A stretch of DNA of 30,921 bases from positions 1 through 30,921 of the forward strand of contig CAYVVW010000004.1 of assembly GCA_964455335.1 (NCBI GenBank), read 5' to 3'. The stretch is from Marvinbryantia sp964455335 (GTDB lineage: Bacteria > Bacillota > Clostridia > Lachnospirales > Lachnospiraceae). The notes below the pieces were generated by a model. The model saw only the letters and a list, made by a program, of their open reading frames with translations. It did no database searches and was not told the origin of the DNA. Shown piece after piece: positions 8,061-14,706 of this stretch. Made by a program: the position numbers and the translations under genes. How positions within the stretch are numbered: the stretch's first letter is position 1; every line of letters starts with the position of its first letter.

Positions 8061-8147
8061 CGAAAGAGGTGCCACCAATAAACGGCTGGCCTCAGGTTAG
8101 AGCAAAAATAGTCGCTTTCCCTTTTGGCTTGGGGCGGCTATTTTTGC
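8061..8147 (+). ncRNA. Predicted antisense RNA antitoxin of the type I toxin
   Basis: A transcript from the promoter at 8026 to the shared hairpin would be about 85-90 bases. It is complementary to the last codons, stop codon and 3' region of the toxin message. This tail-to-tail layout is that of txpA-ratA type systems in Firmicutes. The tract GAGGTGCCACCAATAAACGG (8066-8085) resembles, from memory, a motif often seen beside putative holin-like toxin genes of Clostridia. The exact ends are inferred. Confidence 0.6.
8102..8147. terminator. Bidirectional terminator shared by toxin and antitoxin RNAs
   Basis: GCAAAAATAGTCGC (8102-8115) pairs with GCGGCTATTTTTGC (8134-8147) over 14 positions with one G-T pair, giving A-runs and T-runs on both sides. 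The toxin stop codon lies inside it. Confidence 0.8.
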
Positions 8148-8242
8148 GTCTTGCTGCTATCGTTGTGCCCAATGGCATATCCAAGGCTAAAGCAACCAAC
8201 ACAAAGGCTGATTACTGCTATAAGACTTTCCATCGTTAGCAT
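8138..8242 (-). CDS. Putative holin-like toxin of a type I toxin-antitoxin system
   Basis: The 34-residue product has a short acidic N-terminus (MLTMES), one membrane-spanning segment (about 7-24, LIAVISLCVGCFSLGYAI) and a polar tail GHNDSSKTQK. That matches the size and layout of TxpA/BsrG-like putative holin-like toxins, which damage the membrane when overproduced. AAAGGAGG lies 8 bases before the ATG at 8242; an in-frame ATG at 8248 is too close to the site. Its promoter, 5' hairpin, shared terminator and convergent antisense RNA are all visible. The stretch CCCTCC in the 5' hairpin could also pair with the GGAGGG of the binding site and limit translation (inference). It was too short for routine gene calls. 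Confidence 0.8.
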   Translation of the reverse strand: MLTMESLIAVISLCVGCFSLGYAIGHNDSSKTQK

Positions 8243-8288
8243 AAGCATCCCCTCCTTTCTCGGACTCCCTTTCGGGCTTCCGCATAAT

Positions 8289-8309
8289 CGGAGGGTCGCA
8301 TACCCTCCG
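8289..8309 (-). promoter_or_regulatory. Stem-loop in the toxin 5' untranslated region
   Basis: CGGAGGGT and ACCCTCCG form a perfect 8-bp stem with a 5-base loop, about 50 bases before the toxin start. One arm is complementary to the toxin ribosome binding site (8249-8258), so alternative pairing could hide the site. Confidence 0.55.
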
Positions 8310-8350
8310 AAGAGGGCCAGCCGTCCACCATCTTGGTGACACCCGCAGCC

Positions 8351-8379
8351 ATTCTAACACAGCATTTGCCGAGTTGCAA
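8351..8379 (-). promoter_or_regulatory. Promoter of the toxin gene
   Basis: On the minus strand TTGCAA (8379-8374) and TAGAAT (8356-8351) are 17 bases apart. The start would be near 8344, giving a leader of about 100 bases. The ansA remnant begins only 5 bases upstream of the -35 element. Confidence 0.65.
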
Positions 8380-8383
8380 GAGA

Positions 8384-8474
8384 CAAAATCCACATCAATT
8401 TTTCCAAAACCGCTTCCCTCATCCTCCACTTGCGTCTTGAGAACCGCTAACAAGATTTTTGTGCACACTTTCCA
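8384..8474 (-). pseudogene. Scrambled remnant of a second ansA (asparaginase) copy
   Basis: Three blocks in the same order and orientation match ansA and its upstream region. Bases 8384-8417 match 534-567 of the C-terminal coding part with one mismatch. Bases 8411-8447 match 641-677 with two mismatches. Bases 8448-8474 match 1576-1602, including the ansA -35 box, with three mismatches. The first junction lies at a shared CGCTTCC and the second at AACCGC/AATCGC, as expected for deletions between short direct repeats. It cannot encode a protein. Either a duplicated gene decayed here or a shuttled copy was trimmed. Confidence 0.8.
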
Positions 8475-8529
8475 GTGAATATCGCCTGACAATGCTTTTG
8501 GAAATTTGGGAAATCGTTACGAAAAACCC

Positions 8530-8559
8530 TTGACATTCCGCACATCTTGCGTGTAAGGT
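8530..8559 (+). promoter_or_regulatory. Promoter of the small hydrophilic protein gene
   Basis: TTGACA (8530-8535) and TAAGGT (8554-8559) are 18 bases apart, about 90 bases before the start codon at 8650. Confidence 0.5.
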
Positions 8560-8649
8560 AAGCATAAGGGGCAACACATGAAACTTGTTTATCCGAAAAG
8601 GTGATTACCAAAAGTAAAACGCATAGAGCATAGAAAGGAGGTCAACGGC

Positions 8650-8802
8650 ATGGGAAGAGAAGCCGAACGTCAGGATACCCGAAAAGCCATGGCATACGAT
8701 CTCAAGAAAATCATAGACCGACAGCCATCCAAGGAAACTTACACGCCTGAGGAGATCAAAATACTGATTGATGTCTACATCGAAACTGCCGATCAAAAGT
8801 GA
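8650..8802 (+). CDS. Small hydrophilic protein, 50 residues, unknown function
   Basis: The frame starts with ATG 7-8 bases after AAAGGAGG and ends just before a strong terminator, with its own promoter upstream, so it is a well-delimited single gene. The product is highly charged (Glu, Asp, Lys, Arg), probably all helical, with no cysteine, signal peptide or membrane segment. Central motifs are AYDLKKIIDRQP and YTPEEIKILIDVYI. I do not recognise the family. Codon use looks like that of its neighbours. A small regulatory or adaptor role is possible but unsupported. Confidence 0.7.
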   Translation: MGREAERQDTRKAMAYDLKKIIDRQPSKETYTPEEIKILIDVYIETADQK

Positions 8803-8808
8803 TTCCCA

Positions 8809-8833
8809 AACGCCAGCCATTGTTGCTGGCGTT
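8809..8833 (+). terminator. Rho-independent terminator
   Basis: AACGCCAGC and GCTGGCGTT form a 9-bp perfect stem around CATTGTT, followed by TTTCATTTTTT. It ends the small protein gene. Nearly the same ACGCCAG stem is used again at 10077-10105. Confidence 0.85.
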
Positions 8834-8947
8834 TTTCATTTTTTATCGTTTTTTATCGTCTATCCCAATTTTCCTAGCTTTCATCCCCAAGGTGTGTTAC
8901 AATGAAATCTCACCAAAACAATCTTAAAAGAATCGGGGTGTCAGCCA

Positions 8948-9976
8948 ATGCAAAACTACTATGATATCCTAGGCGTAAGCCGCAATGCGACGGCGGAGGA
9001 GATTCGGGCCGCCTACCGCAAGCTGGCCAAGAAATACCATCCGGATTCGTCCGGCAGCCACGAGGACAAGGAACGTTTCCAAAGGATACAAGAGGCCTAC
9101 ATGGTGCTCTCCGACGATGGGAAACGGCAAACGTATGATTACTATGGGCACGACGCTTACCGCAGCAGCTACTTTGCCCAGCACTCCCGCAATGCGCGCC
9201 CCCATTCGCACAAACACGCGCACAAAGGCCGTGGGGGAGGCCAAGCCGATGGCCACTGTGAAAACTGCGGGCACTCCCACACGGACAGCTCATGCGAAAA
9301 CTGCGGGCACTCCCGTGCGGACGGCTCATGCGAAAGTTGCGGGCATTCCCCTGCGGACGGTCACTGCGAAAACTGCGGGCATTCCCATACAAACAGCCAG
9401 GACGAATGGGAGGACTACAAACATGTCGTCCGGGTCGCCGTGTGGCTGGAAATCGAGGAGACATTCCAGGATGTCGTGAAAAACGCATTCCTGTCCGAGC
9501 AGCCAAATGACGGTTGCTCCCCCGAAAAAAGGTGGTCTTTTCGCGTCAAAATTCCCGCGAAATCTTACGAAAAACAGACGTTTCCACTCGAGGACGTCAT
9601 CTTGGAAAATGCGGAACTTTTACAGCACTTATCCGATTCCTATCCCGGAAACCGCTATGTTGTCGTGGTTCTTTTGCGGGAAAAACCCGGATATACGCGC
9701 CAGGCCTACCACCTGTATTTTGATTACCCCATCGATTTCCACACCTTGGTGTTGGGTGGCCCTATCCAAATTTCCTGCGTCACGGGGGATTTCACTTTCC
9801 AAGTTCCCCCCGGCACTTCGCTGGAGCGCAAATTGCGCATCCCAAACATGGGTCTCAATTACCCGCCGGAAATCGGAAACCGCGGAGACTTATACCTCAA
9901 TCTTCGCCTAAAAATTCCCAAGAATCTGACGGACGCGCAAAAAACGATCCTAGAGGCATTGCGCGACGCCATGTGA
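8948..9976 (+). CDS. DnaJ-like J-domain protein with tandem CxxCGH repeats
   Basis: Residues 1-70 are a J domain with the invariant HPD (31-33), which stimulates an Hsp70 ATPase. From about 155 to the end lies a substrate-binding part like the DnaJ C-terminal domains (for example VRVAVWLEIEETFQDVV and VPPGTSLERKLRIPNMG, ending GDLYLNLRLKIPK). In place of the DnaJ zinc finger (four CxxCxGxG motifs) residues 101-148 hold four 12-residue repeats of the form CENCGHSHTDSS, preceded by a His-rich, Gly-rich stretch. The eight cysteines and the His after each pair suggest metal binding. Length is 342 residues, close to CbpA/DnaJ. The binding site is weak (GGGGTG). No dnaK or grpE lies nearby. Confidence 0.88.
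   Translation: MQNYYDILGVSRNATAEEIRAAYRKLAKKYHPDSSGSHEDKERFQRIQEAYMVLSDDGKRQTYDYYGHDAYRSSYFAQHSRNARPHSHKHAHKGRGGGQADGHCENCGHSHTDSSCENCGHSRADGSCESCGHSPADGHCENCGHSHTNSQDEWEDYKHVVRVAVWLEIEETFQDVVKNAFLSEQPNDGCSPEKRWSFRVKIPAKSYEKQTFPLEDVILENAELLQHLSDSYPGNRYVVVVLLREKPGYTRQAYHLYFDYPIDFHTLVLGGPIQISCVTGDFTFQVPPGTSLERKLRIPNMGLNYPPEIGNRGDLYLNLRLKIPKNLTDAQKTILEALRDAM
9248..9391 (+). repeat. Four tandem 36-bp repeats inside the dnaJ-like gene
   Basis: Four in-frame units start at 9248, 9284, 9320 and 9356, each encoding a variant of D-G-H-C-E-N-C-G-H-S-x-x. The cores GCGAAAACTGCGGGCA are nearly identical, so copy number could change by slippage. Confidence 0.9.
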
Positions 9977-10000
9977 GCATTCACCAAGAGGGCATTCCCA

Positions 10001-10058
10001 ATGCCCGCGCCCCGCGCAACCACAAAGAGAACTTTCCAGATGCCCGCGCCCCGCGCAA
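10001..10058. repeat. Pair of 19-bp direct repeats after the dnaJ-like gene
   Basis: ATGCCCGCGCCCCGCGCAA occurs perfectly at 10001-10019 and 10040-10058, a 39-base period, in the non-coding gap that precedes a terminator. Function unknown. Confidence 0.75.
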
Positions 10059-10076
10059 TCGCGGAAAAGACAAAAG

Positions 10077-10105
10077 ACGCCAGTCACCCATACCGGGGCT
10101 GGCGT
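10077..10105 (+). terminator. Rho-independent terminator after the dnaJ-like gene
   Basis: ACGCCAG (10077-10083) and CTGGCGT (10099-10105) form the stem, followed by a T run (TTTTTCC). Confidence 0.75.
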
Positions 10106-10175
10106 TTTTCCAAACAAAAAAGATCTGTTTTTAACATACGCGCCATTTCAAAAAACAAATTTTTTCAACATGCAC

Positions 10176-10200
10176 GTAACCAAGGCGAAAAAAATACGAC
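10176..10200 (+). promoter_or_regulatory. Candidate ECF-type promoter of the sigma factor operon
   Basis: GTAAC (10176-10180) and CGAC (10197-10200) are 16 bases apart, the spacing typical of ECF sigma promoters, with an A-rich spacer. A start near 10207 would give a very short leader containing GGGAGGTGATC. Autoregulation is inferred; the match is weak. Confidence 0.3.
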
Positions 10201-10224
10201 TGATAGATGCGGGAGGTGATCCGT

Positions 10225-10806
10225 GTGCAAAACGAAGCGGGAAATGTGCAAGACGAAGCCATCATCGATCTGTTTTGGAAGCGCAGCGAAAAAGCCGTAA
10301 CCATGGCGAGCGAGAAATACCACGGTTTTTGTTTCTCGATTGCGTGGAATATCCTCTTTAATCGAGAGGACTGTGAGGAATGTGTCAACGACACCTGGTT
10401 CGCCGCCTGGAAATATATCCCGCCGCAGCGGCCGAGCCGCCTATCCCTGTTTCTCGGAAAAATCACGCGGGGATTTGCCATCGATATGCTGCGAAAAAAG
10501 ACTGCCGCAAAGCGGATAGACACGCACATGGCGCAGATCGTTTCCGAAACGGAACTGTTCCATGCCGCGCTCGCGCACAGCCTGGACGCGCAGATTGCGG
10601 CAAAGGATCTTGTCATTGCAATCAATTGTTTTTTGGAAAAATGCAAAAGCAGGGAACGGGATATTTTTGTCCAGCGATATTGGGCAATGGAACCCTTAAG
10701 TGCGATTGCAAAAAGGCACCAAATGTCAGAGGGCGCGGTCAAGCAAAGCCTGTGGCGCACCAGAAGAAAATTGCAAAAAACATTGGAAAAGGAGGGCTAT
10801 CTATGA
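10225..10806 (+). CDS. Sigma-70 family RNA polymerase sigma factor (ECF-like)
   Basis: The 193-residue protein has a sigma region 2-like helix block (about 25-90, with FSIAWNILFNREDCEECVNDTW and the promoter-melting part GKITRGFAIDMLRKK). Region 4 follows (about 125-190) with a helix-turn-helix, LSAIAKRHQMSEGAVKQSLW. That is the two-domain plan of ECF-type factors. The GTG at 10225 was chosen because GGAGGTGATC (10212-10221), nearly a perfect anti-16S match, precedes it by 8 bases; the ATG at 10207 is upstream of that site. The stop overlaps the next start (ATGA at 10803), so the anti-sigma protein is translationally coupled. Confidence 0.9.
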   Translation: MQNEAGNVQDEAIIDLFWKRSEKAVTMASEKYHGFCFSIAWNILFNREDCEECVNDTWFAAWKYIPPQRPSRLSLFLGKITRGFAIDMLRKKTAAKRIDTHMAQIVSETELFHAALAHSLDAQIAAKDLVIAINCFLEKCKSRERDIFVQRYWAMEPLSAIAKRHQMSEGAVKQSLWRTRRKLQKTLEKEGYL

Positions 10807-12005
10807 AGCACGACGCATTCTTATTTCTCGAAATTTTTGGGAACATCGATGAAAAATATATCGAAGCGGCACTTCAGCCTTTTCCGAAAAACACCCAAAA
10901 AGATCGGCTGCGCCGCATTGGAAAATGGGCTGCCTGCCTCGTCCTTGCTGCCGGGCTTTTGCTATTTGCCGCACACCGCGACCAGGTATCTGCTGCCATG
11001 CGCAAATTCACCGCAAAAATTGCGGAAATTCTGCAATTCTCAAATGACATCCATCCCTACACAGACCCAATCGGGCAATCGCACCAAAAAGACGGCATCA
11101 CGATATTTCTGGAGGAGGTCTTGGTGTCTGAAAATCAACTGTACGCCTCCATCCATCTGGAACATCTGGATGGCTCTGCCGCATCGGATTTTCTGGGTGT
11201 CAGCGCCTCTGACTCCGTTTGCGTCAACGGCCAGACATACCCATGCCTCTCTTCCGGCGCATACCGAAAAACCGATTTGGACGCGCCTTGGAACGCCTTT
11301 GTTTTGAAATGGACCGTCGGCGAGGATGTTCCCTTGCAGCCGGGCGCATCCATCGACCTGGGAGTCCAATGTTACAGCGATGGCGGCGACACCGACGGAA
11401 CAACATTTCCCTTTTCCTTTACCGTCACGCAGACAGATTTGCAAAAAACCGCGCGGCACATCAACCTCAACCAACAGGTGAAAATCGGCGCGCACAATGC
11501 AGCCCTTCGCGCCTTTAACCAAACCGTACTTTCCAGCAGCATCACCTTGGAATGTGAAAATCTTTGCGCAGGAGCAGACGTGCCTTTTTTGGAATTGACA
11601 GACGCAAACGGAAAGACGTACCGCTATTTTTTAGAAAAAAGGGATGGCAATCTGTTCACATTTCAAACCGATGTGGAAGTTCCTTCCTTTGATTGCACAT
11701 GGTTAGATGCCCGGTGCTACATCCTTCCATTTGGCATAGAGCAATCCGCGCCCGCCTCAGACAGCGTGGACGCGCCTGAGCTTGTGACAAACCCTGACAT
11801 ATCCGCGCTTGTCACAAGCACTGTCGCACCCACATCTGTCACAAGCCCCGATGCATCCGCATCTGTCACAAGCCTCGATGCACCCGCTCCTGGCACAAGC
11901 CCCGATGCACCTGAGCTTGTCACAAGCCCTGTGGCGAATCTCGAAAAAAATGAGGCGACACCGATTGGAGAAACATTCCGCATAAATTTTCTAGAAAAGC
12001 CGTAA
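10803..12005 (+). CDS. Membrane-anchored anti-sigma factor-like protein (DUF4179-like)
   Basis: The 400-residue protein has a short cytoplasmic N-terminus (1-40), one membrane segment (about 41-58, WAACLVLAAGLLLFAA) and a long extracytoplasmic part. That part is beta-rich around residues 85-320, and its GITIFLEEVLVSENQLYASI stretch resembles the DUF4179 family of putative anti-sigma factors. Overlap with the sigma factor gene by ATGA and the site AAGGAGGG support a sigma/anti-sigma pair. The outer domain would sense an envelope signal and release the sigma factor. Residues 324-377 are six 9-residue Pro/Ser/Thr-rich repeats, likely a wall-spanning or O-glycosylated stalk. The much longer upstream frame in this phase, starting at 10380, is a shadow of the sigma gene. 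Confidence 0.75.
   Translation: MKHDAFLFLEIFGNIDEKYIEAALQPFPKNTQKDRLRRIGKWAACLVLAAGLLLFAAHRDQVSAAMRKFTAKIAEILQFSNDIHPYTDPIGQSHQKDGITIFLEEVLVSENQLYASIHLEHLDGSAASDFLGVSASDSVCVNGQTYPCLSSGAYRKTDLDAPWNAFVLKWTVGEDVPLQPGASIDLGVQCYSDGGDTDGTTFPFSFTVTQTDLQKTARHINLNQQVKIGAHNAALRAFNQTVLSSSITLECENLCAGADVPFLELTDANGKTYRYFLEKRDGNLFTFQTDVEVPSFDCTWLDARCYILPFGIEQSAPASDSVDAPELVTNPDISALVTSTVAPTSVTSPDASASVTSLDAPAPGTSPDAPELVTSPVANLEKNEATPIGETFRINFLEKP
11772..11933 (+). repeat. Six tandem 27-bp repeats in the anti-sigma gene
   Basis: Six units of exactly 27 bases encode 9-residue variants of ASASVTSPD (for example APELVTNPD and APAPGTSPD). The shared DNA core is CTTGTCACAAGCCCCGATGC with changes. Units drift from each other by several bases, so expansion is not very recent. 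Confidence 0.85.
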
Positions 12006-12088
12006 CCACACACCTTCTTTTCCGACTAAAAGGAGTGAAGCCCAACACCTCACAATTCCAGCTTTTTGGCATGGCAACGAACAAAAGA

Positions 12089-12112
12089 GGGGAGGAAACG
12101 GCAACATTTGAC
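12089..12112. repeat. 24-bp inverted repeat, left copy (partner at 13014-13037)
   Basis: The sequence GGAAACGGCAACATTTGAC with its GGGGA prefix matches the reverse complement of 13014-13037 at 22 of 24 positions. The partner encodes GEGTATFD near the end of the GH43 gene. The two copies enclose the secreted protein gene at 12168-12920. Confidence 0.6.
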
Positions 12113-12167
12113 ATTTGGGCTGCCATGCGCAAAAACAAGCTGCAAAACAAAAGAAAGGATCAAAAAA

Positions 12168-12920
12168 ATGAAAAACTCCAAAAAAAGATGGGTATTTCTG
12201 GCCGCATTTTTCATTCTCCTTGCGATTGCAATACCAGCACATGCCATGGAAAACTACGAAGATGAGGACTGCGAAATCATTGAAATCGATGGATACGAGG
12301 AGATCGTAGATGTTCTCGATGAGGAGTCCGATTGCCTATTTTCTTGCGAAGAAGATACCGATTGCGACACATCGGATGCGGATGCCCTCTATCCGTTTCC
12401 TTACGAAGATGGCATCTGCGGCTCCTTTGACATTGATTTTCTCACACCGTTTTCTTGCGTAGATGACTTCTATTGCGATTCCTCTGACGCAGATTTTCTC
12501 GCCCCTTTTTCCTACGAAGATGGGATGCAGCCTATGTCTGTCCACACCGTCCATCTTGACGCGGAATCATACCTTACAATCAAGGACTACGAAAAGCCGA
12601 TTCAGACCATTGCCGCCGGCGTGAGCCGCAAGGAACTGTGGCGTTCCTGCAGCATTCGACGCGCATCCGACGGGGCAACCCTGGTGCAATGGGTACTCAA
12701 TGGAATATTTGCCTACAACGGAAAGTCCAGTGCATGCATCGGTGCTCAGGTACGGTATTACAACAATGCCCCTTCGCAGTATTCCGTGACGGCCTCTTCC
12801 GCCAGGACTTCCGGAAAATACGCCATCGGAAATTGCAAGGCCATCAAAAAATCAAATGGGAAGGTGTTCTCTAATTTGTTAAAAATCGGTATCTCCCCAA
12901 GTGGAACCACGCTCTATTAA
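12168..12920 (+). CDS. Acidic secreted protein of unknown function
   Basis: The 250-residue product starts with a signal peptide (MKNSKKRW, then FLAAFFILLAIAIPAHA, cleavage after AHA). Residues about 26-122 are extremely acidic and contain three imperfect 19-20 residue units, such as DTSDADALYPFPYEDG and DSSDADFLAPFSYEDG, with regularly placed cysteines. The C-terminal 125 residues form a basic, Ser/Thr-rich, probably beta-sheet domain with ELWRSCSIRRA and GIFAYNGKSSACIGAQVRYY. The ATG at 12168 was chosen because AAAGGAT lies before it and a signal peptide follows at once; the upstream frame, open to 12066, is charged and unlikely. It follows the sigma/anti-sigma pair and may belong to its regulon (inference). 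Family not recognised. Confidence 0.75.
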   Translation: MKNSKKRWVFLAAFFILLAIAIPAHAMENYEDEDCEIIEIDGYEEIVDVLDEESDCLFSCEEDTDCDTSDADALYPFPYEDGICGSFDIDFLTPFSCVDDFYCDSSDADFLAPFSYEDGMQPMSVHTVHLDAESYLTIKDYEKPIQTIAAGVSRKELWRSCSIRRASDGATLVQWVLNGIFAYNGKSSACIGAQVRYYNNAPSQYSVTASSARTSGKYAIGNCKAIKKSNGKVFSNLLKIGISPSGTTLY

Positions 12921-12927
12921 GATACCC

Positions 12928-12983
12928 GGGGCAAAAAGTCATGCGCTCCACGCTTGCATGGAAAAGCCTGATTTTTTTGCCCC
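12928..12983. terminator. Bidirectional terminator between convergent genes
   Basis: GGGGCAAAAA (12928-12937) pairs with TTTTTGCCCC (12974-12983), and inside it CATGC (12941-12945) pairs with GCATG (12956-12960). It lies between the convergent secreted-protein and GH43 genes and has A- and T-runs suited to both directions. Confidence 0.65.
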
Positions 12984-12995
12984 CAAGAAAATGTC

Positions 12996-14420
12996 TCAAG
13001 TAAATGTGAACCAGTCAAATGTTGCCGTTCCTTCCCCGCAAAAAGTGAAATACACAGCCCTTTTCCCGATGATGCCCGTCGTCAATGGCGCGGTGTATTC
13101 TGTTTGTTCGGGCGTGAGGCGCATCTGCGAAATAACCCTTCCGCGCCAATTGTCCACGCGCACCTGCAGGGTCATTTCTTTCGCGACGCACGCGGCTACC
13201 GTGATACTTTTTGGGGAAATTACGCCAAATTGCAGATAGCGAAAACCGACGCTTGTTCCATCCGCGATGTTGACAATCGGGGAGGAGATCCCCTCTATTT
13301 TCTCATAAACCGGCTGGATGTAAGCCTGTCCCAACGGGCGGGTGTGGCAGGCATATCCCGCACTGATGAGAAGCCTGGCATCCATGCCATTTACCAGCAC
13401 CCCAGAGGATGTCATTTCCACAGGCGACTGGCCAACCGGCTCCCCATCGACATAGGTGATGTCTCCGATATAGATTTTCCCATCTTTTGAGACTGCGATG
13501 TCGACCGGCTCTATCATGCCCTGCCTGGAAAATTCATCCGTTCCCGTATGCCTGTGGTAAAAAATATACCATTTCCCCTGAATTTCCACAAGGCCGCCGT
13601 GGTTATTTCCCCATCGGAACGTCTGCTCGCCCGTGCCATCAGGATGTTTTAGGATTTCCCCGCCATTAAAGCTGATATCCCCGCCCTCGCGGTATCCCTC
13701 CAAGGGGTGATCCGACCACTTATACGACAAAAATCCGTTGCAGGGTTCATAAACGCCCAGCTGCGGAACGGGCGTGGTATATCGCTTGGAATAGACATAG
13801 ACATACTTTCCCTGGATTTTTCTCGGGCTGGATGCCTCAAAAAACGCGTCCCGCGCGTCTATGCCCGACGCATTATTTTTCTCATTCCACGGATCGGGCG
13901 TGTGCCCCATCGGGTGCACGCGCAGCGTTCCCTCCTTGATGGTCGCCATGTCGTCCTCCAGTTCCGCGCAGTATGCCGTGCAAAATCCCCAAAATGCGTA
14001 AACGCGCCCATCGTCGTCCACCAAAATCCCAGGGTCAAACCCGAGCTTCGTCTCCTTTGGGTTCTCAAACGGCCCGGCCGGATTTTTTGACGAAGCCACC
14101 ACAATCCTGCCACCCTGATCCTCGGCCGCATAGAGATAAAACGTGTCTCCCTTTTGGACAACATCCGGGGCATACAAAATCGACCCATTCGTCGCGGTAT
14201 AGCAAACGCCGTGGCAGGTCCAATTCGTCAAATCCTCCACGGGCGCGCTCCAAACCACCTGGTCCCGCCCGCAATAAGCCGTGCGCTCCGTGTCGTGCGA
14301 CCCATAGACATACACGCGCGTTTCCCCCTGGTACGTAAAAACCCGCGGCTCCCCATCCGGAACATGCTCCCACAACGGCAGATAGGGATTTGCGGACAAC
14401 AGCCTCTGTTTTTGCTCCAT
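12996..14420 (-). CDS. GH43 family glycoside hydrolase (arabinosidase/xylosidase type) with C-terminal CBM-like domain
   Basis: The 474-residue protein has no signal peptide, so it should work inside the cell on imported oligosaccharides. Residues about 10-320 form the five-bladed GH43 fold. The general base is probably Asp22 in VPDGEPRVF, the pKa-tuning Asp lies in GFDPGILVDDDG, and the general acid Glu lies in FFEASSPRK. The WGNNHGGLVEIQGKWYIFYH blade is also typical. Residues about 345-474 look like a CBM6-type beta-sandwich ending GTATFDWFTF. AAAGGAGG lies 5-6 bases before the ATG. Substrate is likely an arabinose- or xylose-containing side chain, but GH43 members vary. It stands alone, with no sugar transporter nearby. 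Confidence 0.88.
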   Translation of the reverse strand: MEQKQRLLSANPYLPLWEHVPDGEPRVFTYQGETRVYVYGSHDTERTAYCGRDQVVWSAPVEDLTNWTCHGVCYTATNGSILYAPDVVQKGDTFYLYAAEDQGGRIVVASSKNPAGPFENPKETKLGFDPGILVDDDGRVYAFWGFCTAYCAELEDDMATIKEGTLRVHPMGHTPDPWNEKNNASGIDARDAFFEASSPRKIQGKYVYVYSKRYTTPVPQLGVYEPCNGFLSYKWSDHPLEGYREGGDISFNGGEILKHPDGTGEQTFRWGNNHGGLVEIQGKWYIFYHRHTGTDEFSRQGMIEPVDIAVSKDGKIYIGDITYVDGEPVGQSPVEMTSSGVLVNGMDARLLISAGYACHTRPLGQAYIQPVYEKIEGISSPIVNIADGTSVGFRYLQFGVISPKSITVAACVAKEMTLQVRVDNWRGRVISQMRLTPEQTEYTAPLTTGIIGKRAVYFTFCGEGTATFDWFTFT

Positions 14421-14520
14421 AAAAACCTCCTTTGAAAAACTTGCGCAGCGTCAACTCGCGCAACCATCATAGCACACCGCGCCCGCGCCCGCAATCCCAA
14501 AAGCAGACGAGAAACGCGTT

Positions 14521-14670
14521 TGAAGATGCTTGAAGTTTCATTGAAGTCGGATTGAAGTTATCTTGAAGTTCCATTGAAATCAGATTGAAGTTATCTTGAA
14601 ATTTTTATTGAAATTCATTTGAACTTGACTTTGAAGTGTTCTTGAAGTATCATGGAAGGACATCGAAGTC
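14521..14670. repeat. Array of about 13 TTGAAG motifs with 11-bp period
   Basis: Between the GH43 gene and the AlbA-type pseudogene the motif TTGAAG (or TTGAAA) recurs roughly every 11 bases from 14521 to about 14670. TGAAGTTATCT occurs twice exactly, and other units share TGAAG plus six variable bases. Stops occur in the forward frames, and the array is not a coding repeat. The spacing is close to one helical turn. Confidence 0.85.
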
Positions 14671-14706
14671 CCGTAGCCCCGAAGGAATCTTCCAGGAGGA
14701 ACGAGA

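Noticed and set aside
8910..9506. 198-residue minus-strand frame opposite the DnaJ-like gene
   Set aside because: Its repeats mirror the CxxCGH DNA repeats of the real gene, and its composition (Arg, Cys, His, Ser rich) is that of a shadow.
10380..10802. Long upstream extension of the anti-sigma frame
   Set aside because: It overlaps the sigma gene entirely and has shadow-like composition; the ATG at 10803 has AAGGAGGG and couples to the sigma stop.
12035..12265. 76-residue plus-strand frame before the acidic secreted protein
   Set aside because: It overlaps the signal peptide region in another phase and reads like non-coding sequence, although AAAGGAGTG precedes it.
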